Origin: Odiellus spinosus
Lineage: Eukaryota > Arthropoda > Arachnida > Opiliones > Phalangiidae
NCBI GenBank assembly: GCA_963920705.1
Contig: OY987225.1
Span: forward strand, 29,759,538-29,823,537
DNA: 64,000 nt
Direction of reading: 5' to 3'
Shown: piece after piece, positions 11,525 to 21,000 of the stretch
Position numbering within the stretch: the first letter of the stretch is position 1
Layout: each line of letters opens with the position of its first letter
The notes under the pieces: model-generated
Seen by the model: the letters and a program-made list of their open reading frames with translations, nothing else
Told to the model about the DNA's origin: nothing
The model's database searches: none
Program-made: the position numbers and the translations under genes

Positions 11525-11936
11525 CAGAGGTATATAATAACCCCTTCGGGGGGAAGTATGAAATGTAGGCAAAATCGACGAACAACAAGTGCCCGGCGTA
11601 AATCGCGGCGGATCGACACACCGCTTTACTCCCAAAAAATAGTTACACCATTTTGAACCTCACTAAATTTTCCCTACGCACACTTCCGGAACTCGCGAGC
11701 TGAAGTCAACCTTCGACTCCATTTTAACAGACCGCCTGACTCCTGAGACAGGAAGTTCTAAACACAAATCGAGCCGTCTTGTTTATACAAAGACCATTTA
11801 CTAGAGTAGCGACATTGAGAAGTCCAGCGCGAGCTAGTGGCCTAGATAGTCAGCAGCGGGCTCTTGTTGTTCGTGATTTTTAGCATTGGGAGTATAGGGG
11901 CTTTCATACTTCCCCCCGAAGGGGGTTATACCTCTG
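11525..11936. mobile_element. Family C MITE
   Basis: A 412-bp element with terminal inverted repeats of about 43 bp starting CAGAGGTATA and including TTCGGGGGGAAGTATGAAA. An inner inverted pair continues inward (CGAACAACAAG / CTTGTTGTTCG). Both flanks carry the 7-bp duplication ATATAAT. The interior has no open frame of note. The terminus type and duplication length place it with families A, B and L. Confidence 0.87.
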
Positions 11937-12689
11937 ATATAATTCACTTCCCTGTACACCTAAGTTCATTGGGTTCAGGTTTGATAGTAATTTGAGTTCA
12001 GACTCTTGTGAACTCGAGAGTTCAGGTTTGGTATAGTGCAAAGAGTTCTTCAACATTATACACTTCAGTTTTCAAGTATTTACCCCCTCGGGATTAAGCT
12101 TAAATCCTGTTTTGAAATAGAATATTTGATTTAGAAAGTCCCGAAATGTATACCTTTAAGAAACAATTAGCTCTGATTGGTCAAAGGAAAAGGGATTATA
12201 TGTTAAATTCAAAGACGGGTTCGATCTCGCGTTATCTCAAGGTACATCTTATTTCGGTAGTTTCTTCCAATCTTATCGTTTTAAAAGAATAAAGATAAGG
12301 GTAAGGTACCATAGGGGCGAACGACGCTGTGTCTTTCACACCATGCAGAAAAAGAATGTAAAAAAAATCTGGGCCAAACACGTAGAAAGAAAGGACGCGA
12401 ATCTTCCGCGCCGCCCACCCCTATATCCGATTTCGTTTTTTCACTCAAATTCTCAAATAAAATAAACCATGCAGTTGGGAGAAAAGAGGAGACAAAAACT
12501 TCAAACACAACAAAAAAATAAAAAAAAAAGGTTAAAAAGGAGCTAGGGTTTTGGTTTTCCTTATTTTCCCGCACACGAGTTTGCGTATACTCATTGCAGA
12601 GGCGAGTTATCCTTAGACACCCAAAATTATTGGTCTTTAAAGATCTTCAAAAACCAACCGAATTAACTCATCCGAGCATGCGCCTCTTA
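11937..12689. other. Gene-free stretch
   Basis: No gene recognised. A 97-codon minus-strand frame (12281-12574) is F/S-rich because it reads through A-rich runs in this strand; I do not consider it a gene. Confidence 0.5.
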
Positions 12690-12938
12690 AGCTACGGTCA
12701 CACTAGTATTTCCTAATAGATTTGAAATGGTAAAATCAAACCGATAATCAAATCGCCAAGAATCGTTTTAAGCGTCACGTGTTTATAAATCGATTTATGG
12801 TATAAAACTGGTTCCCGAAGCAGTTTCGAGAAATCGAATCAAATCGATTCAAGAAAAGACTGTTTCCTGTTGACAAGACTCCAACGAAACGTTTTTAAAC
12901 GATTTAAATCGATTCCAAGGTTTAGTATGAACGCGGCT
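12690..12938. mobile_element. Family D MITE copy 2
   Basis: Starts AGCTACGGTCACACTAG and ends TTTAGTATGAACGCGGCT, an imperfect terminal inverted repeat. The interior has the family landmarks AATCGCCA-GAATCGTTTTA, CTGGTTCCCGAAGCAGTTTC and ATCAAATCGATTC. TTAA precedes the left end, but the right flank is not a clean TTAA. Confidence 0.75.
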
Positions 12939-13600
12939 CTTGAAATCGTCGTTCCTAGAATCGATTTGAATCAGTTTCTTTTGATTAGACGGAGGTTCAG
13001 AGTTTTGGTAGAAGGGCCTTAAATTTTACAACGCATACAAAGTATTCTAACCTTAGATATGAAGTATAGAACTCCAAAAATTCATTATTTTACCAAAAAA
13101 AGAAGATTGAAGAATAAAAATCTTTTTGTATCTGGGTTAGTTCGTCTCTGCGCGTATATACTGACGGTCGGAAAACTGCCCAAACCTTGTTTGCCCTGAT
13201 TATCGATTCCTAATGAGAAATATCTCCTTTTCTCTCTCAACCCTATCTTTTTCTCTCTCTCTCCCTCTCTCTTAAATCAGATCTGATCGCGTTCAGTTCG
13301 CGTCGGGCTTTGCCTCGTTTCGCCTGTCCGCCTTTTTTCGTCTGGTAATTTTTTAAAACGCTCGCGCCATTCGATTATTCTATTGGAAAAGCAAAAGATC
13401 CGCTATATATATCCTATATGCCTAAAACTTTTGAAATTTTAAAAGAAAATGAAGGACTCGTTATTTCTCTAAGGATTTCTTTCTCGTTTCATAAAGGGAA
13501 TGTAAAAAGTAAAATAAAAATTAGTTTAATCGTGTTTCAGTTCGTATTTTGAATTAAATTCTTCTTTGATAATGTTAAAATTGTGATTAAATATACACTC
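12939..13600. other. Gene-free stretch with CT-rich block
   Basis: Contains a pyrimidine-rich (CT) microsatellite-like block at about 13226-13275. No gene recognised. Confidence 0.5.
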
Positions 13601-13703
13601 GTGAAAAATGAAATTTTTCTCAAGAACGCTTGACCATTTGACTTTGCAAGTTTGCATTGATAGGACAAAATGTCTCGGAATGAAATTACATTAATATGTC
13701 CTT

Positions 13704-14250
13704 AAAGCACGCAACTAAAGTGATTTTTTTCCTTATCGTTTAAATAGGCCTAATCCAACAGTAAAAAAATTATAAAACAAATATTAAACTAGAAATAAAT
13801 TTAAAACTTAACATCAAATAGGCTTAGCTGGATTCATGGATATATCCTGACCAATGACATTGATCATGGAGATCCTGCTTTCCCCGTATAAGAGGCATCG
13901 ATCAATGTTATTGGTCGCTAGTCCTTAAAACTTACCCCGAAAATAGGCTTAGCTGAATTCATGGATATCCTGAATTTCTTTACATTTAAGGGTCAGCGAC
14001 CAATGAACAAAGGCCCGTCGTTAAAACGAGATCTCAATTATAATTCTTCCAATAACATTCGATTGGATGATGACCCATAAATGATAAAAAATTCAGAATC
14101 TCCATTAATCCAGCTAAGCCTATTTTCCGGGAAAATTTTAAATTTATTTCTAGTTTAATATTTGTTTGCAAATATTTTTACTGTTTGATTAGGCCTATTT
14201 AAACGATAAGGAATCGATAATCACTCGTTGTTAGCTTGCATTCCCATTTT
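13704..14250. mobile_element. Family F element, composite copy
   Basis: The left part TTAAAGCACGCAACTAAAG aligns with the left terminus at 48955 (TTAAAGGGAGAATGCAACC). The arms carry CCTTATCGTTTAAATAGGCC / GGCCTATTTAAACGATAAGG, a perfect inverted pair. The centre contains the segment ATAGGCTTAGCTG-ATTCATGGATAT twice, so it is rearranged or holds a second, partial family F copy. It appears inserted in another repeat (13615-13700 and 14251-14330) that is uninterrupted at 55945-56100. Confidence 0.65.
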
Positions 14251-14980
14251 ATTGACGCAAAACACGAAGAACTATTGAAAAGTAAATTCTAGACGATTTA
14301 AAATCGTTAAACTTTGTTCACTTTCAATCCCAAAAAGGATTTATAAATTAGCATTTTTGTTTTAATTTTAAAAGAGAAATTCGTAATTAAAATTCGGTTC
14401 AATGTCCCTTTAATGGTGATCTCGGGAGAGGGGGGTATAACAGGCACCCTCGGATCTGATTACTAGCTCAAGGCGTGTACGAACCGAACGCTTTTAATTG
14501 AAATTCGAATTTTTCTTCTTTCAAGTTTCGAAGAGATAAATCTTTTAAATTGTCTTTGTGGATTCCGAGGTCCCATTCTCTTACACGAGCGCTCTGCCGG
14601 ATTAAATGGAAATTTATGACTTTTTTTTTTAAAAAAGTTTTTTTTTCCATTTCTTTTAGTTTTCGCCCTTGAGAATGGATTTGGGAACTTATTACGAGTA
14701 GGCGTTGTGTAGTTTTTTTTTTTTTTAATATTTCATAAGAACGGTTAATTGATTTTATACGAAACTTGCTTTCTTAAAATTGTAAATATATACGAAAATG
14801 ACTGAAGTTCTAACTTGGGGTCGGACATTTAAGCTCAATCAATTTGACAAGGCCCGAATAGAGTCAGGTTTCGTGTCTATTTTAAGTACTTTCACAAAAA
14901 AAGACCGAACAGTATCACGTGTCAGAACGCGCGAGAATTATTTGCATATTTTTTTTCTAAATCGGTAATGACATAAGCAT
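14251..14980. other. Gene-free stretch
   Basis: Begins with a repeat segment also present near 56010-56060 (CTATTGAAAAGTA followed by AGACGATTTAAAA). A segment at 14838-14893 (GACAAGGCCCGAATAGAGTC) recurs diverged at 51163-51207. No gene recognised. Confidence 0.45.
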
Positions 14981-15616
14981 CTACGCTCACACTAGCATTT
15001 CTTAATCGATTTGAAACGATAAAATCAAACCAATATTCAAATCGCCAGGAATCGTTTTAAGCGTCACGTGTTCACGCATTATCTTTATAAATCTATTTAT
15101 CGTAGCTTCATCTATCGGTTGTTGAAACCAAATCGGTATGAAACTGGTTCCCGAAGCAGTTTCGAAAAATCGAATCAAATCGATTCGAGAAAAGACGGTT
15201 TACCGTTCACACGACTCTAGGAAAACGTTTTGAAACGGTTTAAATCGATTTCAAGGTCTAGTATGAACGCGGCTATTGTAGCTTCATCTATCGGTTGTTG
15301 AAACCGAATCATTATGAAACTGGTTCCCGAAGCAGTTTCGAAAAATCGAACCAAATCGATTCGAGAAAAGACTGTTTACCGTTCACACGACTCTAGGAAA
15401 ACGTTTTGAAACGGTTTAAATCGATTTCAAGGCCTAGTATGAACGCGGCTATTGTAGCTTCATCTATCGGTTGTTGAAACCGAATCATTATGAAACTGGT
15501 TCCCGAAGCAGTTTCGAAAAATCGAACCAAATCGATTCGAGAAAAGACTGTGTACCGTTCACACGACTCTAGGAAAACGTTTTGAAACGGTTTAAATCGA
15601 TTTCAAGGTATGAACG
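14981..15616. mobile_element. Family D element with internal triplication
   Basis: A family D copy starting CTACGCTCACACTAGCATTT. From about 15102 its right part is present three times in tandem with a 176-bp period (GTAGCTTCATCTATCGG at 15102, 15278 and 15454). Each unit runs through CTGGTTCCCGAAGCAGTTTC to TTTCAAGG; units 1 and 2 also keep the terminal TAGTATGAACGCGGCT. The units are nearly identical, so the expansion is young compared with the element. Confidence 0.8.
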
Positions 15617-16370
15617 AAGATAAATTCAGTTTGGAGCTCATGAAAAATCAAAGACAGTATCAAATTATATTTTGTTAAAACTGTATCTCCTTATAACAAC
15701 CATTATATCCATAAGAAGCTAAAATTTATAATTGAGATCTTTAGTTCTACAAACCTTATTTTCTTTAGACAAAATATAGAATAAGAAAAAAACTAACATA
15801 TAGAATGGACGGAAAATCCCCTATCAGAAGAAGTTTCAACCAAACTCTTATTTCTTTTTTTTTTGTGACCTACAAAACTATATGGTCTACCAAATACTAC
15901 GCTGTAGGACCAACAGCCGTAAAAAATAGCTGTAACGGATAAGGTTTCATATTTTCTGAAAAACCCCTAACTTTTGGTCACCTATTTTTTCTTCTTCTTC
16001 ATTCGTTACTAGCATTTCTTTCTTTCTCTCCTCTCTTTGTAAAAAAAAATTGGTAAAAAAAAAAAAAAAAAAGGTACCACAATAGGATTTTGCCACCGTA
16101 GAGGGACTAACGTAGAGGGAGAGGTGTCTAGTCTGTAGCAGTAAGTCAGCTTTAGTTCTTAGAGGTTTTATTCTTCGCGATTTTTTGTCCCCCTTCTACC
16201 TTTTCTTCTTCTTTTTTTGGCGCTAGCTCGACTCTTGAGGATATCCTTTGGATGTCAGAGCTTATACGTACCGGTATCTTCTCCTAGGCCTATCTAGCTC
16301 GTGCTTATACATCTAAACTTCCCAACCTCCAATATCGAGTTAAGACACGTTTTCATGGATATAGTTATAA
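15617..16370. other. Gene-free stretch
   Basis: AT-rich with pyrimidine-rich blocks and an 18-base A run at about 16055-16072. No gene recognised. Confidence 0.5.
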
Positions 16371-16661
16371 CAAGAAGGATCAGACAAGGAGAGGAAATGT
16401 AGGGCTGCGTTGAGTTAGAGAGAGAAGAGCCAACCTCCCACCTCGGGTGGAAAGGGGGATAGGAAATTCTCGGGGTAAACTGTTGTCACGTGGTCACTAG
16501 CGTCGTTGGCTACTACGAAGCTGATAAAGGATCCGTTTTACCCACGTGACAACATTTTACCACGAAACATCTCTACCCCGTTCTCCCAGAGTGGGAGTTT
16601 AGGCCGACGCAGTAGGAACTGCGCCGTCCCCACTTTTCCTCTCCTTGTCTGATCCTTCTTG
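16371..16661 (-). mobile_element. Family B MITE copy 2
   Basis: A 291-bp copy in the opposite orientation to copy 1: the GCGTCGGCC-containing segment lies at its right end as GGCCGACGC. The terminal repeats start CAAGAAGGATCAGACAAGG. A perfect 7-bp duplication GTTATAA flanks it. Confidence 0.9.
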
Positions 16662-16783
16662 GTTATAACTACCAAATAAAATTAAATATAAAGATAATAA
16701 TATTTGAACGTGAATTCATATATAAATATAGAAGCAATATTTTAGTTTTAATTTAGTCAGTGTCATAGTGATCCCATTCTTAA

Positions 16784-17019
16784 GCTACGTTCACAAGAGG
16801 CCTTGGAATCGATTTATATATTTGTAGATATGTATATTTATAAATCCTTGATTTTATAAAGATTAGTGAGCCTTGGTATCTAAATTTATTCTTTAGATTA
16901 ACACTGTTTTGAAATTAACGAAGTAGGTACAAGACTATAGGTGAATCGTGTAATAATTTATGAATCATACTTTGAATTATAAACCTATACCTCTATCCTA
17001 TTCGTTATGAAAACGCGGC
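16784..17019. mobile_element. Family D copy flanked by TTAA (degenerate)
   Basis: Starts GCTACGTTCAC and ends GAAAACGCGGC, with TTAA directly outside both ends (16780-16783 and 17020-17023). The interior is strongly diverged from other D copies. It is the best hint that family D uses TTAA targets. Confidence 0.5.
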
Positions 17020-17023
17020 TTAA

Positions 17024-17525
17024 GGATGTTAAGATTCTTTTGGGTTTTGATGTCACGCGCGGAATACGTATGGGTTTGTGTCACGAGCCTTGGCCCGTAC
17101 CAATAACTCTTTATGCAAATTCTCTATTGGGATGGATATGGAAGCGAAGGGGTCGTTAATAAAACTCGCGTTTCCCCAAAATATTACAAATTATTATTAG
17201 TGTTTTAGCTCCTAAATGTAGGCTTTTCCTTACACGCCGATGCGCGACAATTGGAACACTTTTACAGGCGTTGCTTAAATTTCAATATAATCTGAAGGAT
17301 TTTCGGCTAAAAAAAAATGGATGTTAATAATCTTCGGTTAATTAACACAGTTATAATTAACAATAGAATATTTTTAAGCGAAAGTGACTTTTGTATGTAC
17401 TAGAACCTATAGCGCAAGACCTGCTTGAAATCAAGTATTATTTTCTATAACATAATGTAATATAAAAAATCATTTTTTTAATCCAATACTATTTTGAATG
17501 TTAATTTGCTTATTTAGATGATACG
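17024..17525. other. Gene-free flank of the retrotransposon
   Basis: AT-rich sequence with no recognised gene. Its last bases, GATGATACG, adjoin the 5' LTR and do not match the 3' flank. Confidence 0.55.
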
Positions 17526-17994
17526 TGTGAAAAATCTTAAAGAAAAATCCAAAATTTATCATTTCACTTTCCCTTTGATTTGTATTGAAAAATGTTCGGA
17601 AATAACCACGTTTTGTAAAAACCCCACTTTCCCTAAAAATTCTATTGTAAACTAAAATATTGAACAAAATTCCATCCCCCTAAACACCTGATTTTGCTCC
17701 ATCCCCTTCAATCCATATAAGAGAACAAATGTATTGTTGTAACTAAAAACTTGTTGGGCATAAAAACCAAAAACACTTCTGTTGAAATTTAGAACAACTT
17801 CGGATGTCTTGCACTTGCTTGATAGCAACATTAAAAATTATAAAACCAAAACGCTGTCTTCAATTTGTTTTAGGAAGATAGGAAAAATTAAAAACCTCTA
17901 TAATATTTTTCAGTCGGTATTGTAGATAGGAAAAAGCTCTCCCACGAGCAAATTTAGAAATCGGTAAATAACAAAAATGGTACGGAATTAAACA
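17526..17994 (+). repeat. 5' LTR of the BEL/Pao element
   Basis: 469 bp, beginning TGTGAAAAATC and ending ATTAAACA, so it has the usual TG...CA termini. It matches the 3' LTR base for base as far as I can see. A TATA-like CATATAAGAG lies at about 17713 and may be the promoter. No AATAAA hexamer is visible within the LTR, though ATTAAA occurs at about 17831. Confidence 0.95.
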
Positions 17995-18012
17995 TGGTGC
18001 CAGGAAACGCGG
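17995..18012 (+). other. Primer-binding site
   Basis: TGGTGCCAGGAAACG starts at the base after the 5' LTR. Its TGG is the complement of a tRNA 3'-CCA end, as expected for minus-strand priming. I cannot assign the tRNA species from the sequence alone. Confidence 0.75.
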
Positions 18013-18096
18013 GAAAAACTTAGGAGATTTAGAAAACAAAAAAGAGCGCGTAAATTAGATACGTTAAAAATTAGTTAGAAATTAGTCGGATAAAAG

Positions 18097-21000
18097 ATGC
18101 AGAATAATCAACCAATCGAGCCACCGGCGGGGCCGGGAGCCAATGCCGTTTTAACGGCAGGAGTTACAAGCGAACTTTCAAAAACAAAAAACTTGAGGAG
18201 GAGGGCGAGATGTTCAGTAACCAGACTGGAAAACTCGCTAAAAAACATGTTGGACGATGCAACAACAAAATCGGAAGAGCTAGAGGACCAAATCGCTCTA
18301 CTAAAACAAAAGGAGGAAACCCTACAAAATCTGGACGAAAAGATATTGGCGCTTCTCACCGACCAAGACGTTATCGACGCGGACATCGAGAAAGCGGAAA
18401 AAATTCAAGACGAGATCACCCTGATCAAGTCGAAAGTAAACCGGAAAATTGCACAACTACAAGCGGCAACCTCGAGAGCTTCCTCCATCAGCGGATCAAG
18501 CTCATCGACGATAATAACAACTCCAGCGCTATCAACGAGCCCGATCAACGCGGGAACCACGGCAGCACCAGCGGCATCAACGAGCCCGATCAACGCGGCA
18601 ATCACGGCAACGCCAGCACCATCAACGAGCGCGGGAGCCGAAGAAATCAAACTCCCAACTGGGATTTTCTACAAAGCTCCGTCAAAACTGCCAACGCTGG
18701 AAATCAAAAAATTTGCCGGAGACATCACGCAATGGCAAGGGTTCTGGAGCAGGTTCGAGCTTGCGGTAAGCAAAGAAAATTTGTCTCCGATGGAGAAATT
18801 AAGCCAGTTAGAATCTCATTTGTCAGGGGAAGCTAAAAATATGTTGTTAGGCCTACACGCTGCCGATTCTAGTTACGAAGAGGCGGTGAAAATTTTGAAA
18901 AATAGGTACGATAGGAAGGATTTAGTAAAACATACGCATATGCAAAGACTATTAAATTTAGACCCAGTTAAGGACCCTAATGATGTTAAAGGTCTAAGAC
19001 GTCTTTTTGATTCTTGCGAGGTAAATTTGAGGAGTTTACGTTCTTTGGGAGTGGACACGACACTTAGTGGGTACTCAGTATGCCCAGCCATTATTAAATG
19101 TTTGCCGGATGAAATCAGGTTATTATATAGTTTGGGCCGAAAAAATGACGGAAATTGGAATATAGAAAAATTGATAGAATTCTTGAGAGATCAGTTAGAA
19201 GGTCGAGAAACCTCCGAAGTCTTAGGCTTCAACACGCAAAAAATAGAAAAAAACAAGCCAAAACAATTCAAACCATCGGACGATGGTCAAAAATTAGCTT
19301 CAGCCACGGCTCTTCAAACAAACGTTAATTATAAAACAAACCAGGGTCAAGATAGGGTGTCATTTTATTGCGTATTTTGCCAATCAGAGAGCCACTCTTC
19401 TACAAATTGCTATAAACACAGCATAGAGGATAAAAAGAGATTAATGATAGAACAGAAAAGATGTTTTATTTGTATAAAAAACGGGCATTTAGCTAACAAT
19501 TGCCAATCAAGGTATAAAAATTGTAAAATATGTAGCGGCAGGCACAACGTGGCAATTTGTTACAAAAATAGATCAAATTTAAAGTCAGTAGATAAAGGGA
19601 AAGATTCTTTCAAAGAAAAAGAAAGTGAAGAACGGGGAATAACAACATTGACAGTGACTTCTCCTCAAATAGAAATGGGGTCAGTTTTATTACAGACAGC
19701 CAAGGCTACGGCCCAAAATCCAGAAAATTTAGGAAAAGAGATAGGTGTTAGAATCTTGTTAGATAGCGGGGCCCAAGCCTCTTTTATTAGGGAAGAGGTT
19801 GCAAAACAACTAGAGTTACCCGTAGTCGGAGAACAAACGGTTACCGTTTACAACTTTGCTAACAAAAACCCTAGCGTAGAAAAGAGAAAAATCGTTAAGT
19901 TAAATATTCAAGGTAACATAAATCCCTTTAAAACGGTTGAAATTATAGCTGTAGTAGTACCATATTTATGCGAGGCCATAGCTACGAAGGAATTAGAACA
20001 ATTAGAAAATTTAATGGACAACAAAGGACTAAAATTATGTGACCCACCCAGCCAGGCTAAAATAGGAGAAACAAACATAGAAATTTTGGTTGGGGGAGAC
20101 TATTATTGGGAATTTGTTACGGGAAAAATAGAGCGGTTTAACAAAAAATTTGTTTGTTTAGAAACACACTTGGGTTGGGTGATTCAGGGCCCAACAAACA
20201 CCCCAAACTTCAAAGTAAATAACAGCGTAATCAGAGTGGGATTAGTTAACACGGGGAAAACATCAGATATGATGAGATCACTTTGGGAATTGGAAGCCCT
20301 AGGAATAGATGGGAATCCACAACCAGAACCTACGGACACGGAAATAATGGAAAGGTTCAAACAAAACACGGAAATTAAGGATAAGAGATATTATGTAAAA
20401 TTCCCCTGGCGGGTAGAAAAGGATACCCTACCTAACAATTTAGTTTTAGCCACCCAGAGGATTAAACCTTTGGTTAGGAAATTTAATTTGGACCCAGAAT
20501 TATATTCGGACTATAAACAAGTAATCGAAGAACAATTAGCTTTGGGAATAGCGGAAAGGGTTGAAAATCCAGAATTAAACTTAAATAGCGTAGGAACCTA
20601 TTATATGCCACATCAGCCAGTTTTGAAAAAAGATCGCCTAACGACCAAATTACGCGTTGTCTTTGATGCCTCTTCACACGTAGAGGGAAAACCATCCTTG
20701 AACGATTGTTTAAGCAGCGGAGGCAATCTGAATCCCGATCTTTTGTTATTGCTTTTGAGATTTAGAAAACATACCATAGCTATTACGGCCGATATTGAGA
20801 AGGCCTTTTTACAGGTTGCAGTGGCGGAAGAGGAGAGGGATTCAGTAAGGTTTCTATGGGTTAGCGAATCGGAAGGGAAATTAGATGAAAATAAATTTGA
20901 AACACTTAGAATGGCAAGGGTGCCATTTGGCATTACATCGAGTCCCTTCTTATTAGCGGGAACAATTAAAGTCCACATTGAGAAATTTAAGGAATCAAAA

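Noticed and set aside
18210..18836. A 208-codon frame overlapping the start of gag-pol, and several minus-strand frames across it
   Set aside because: They are alternative-frame shadows of the Gag-Pol frame, which alone has domains and catalytic motifs.
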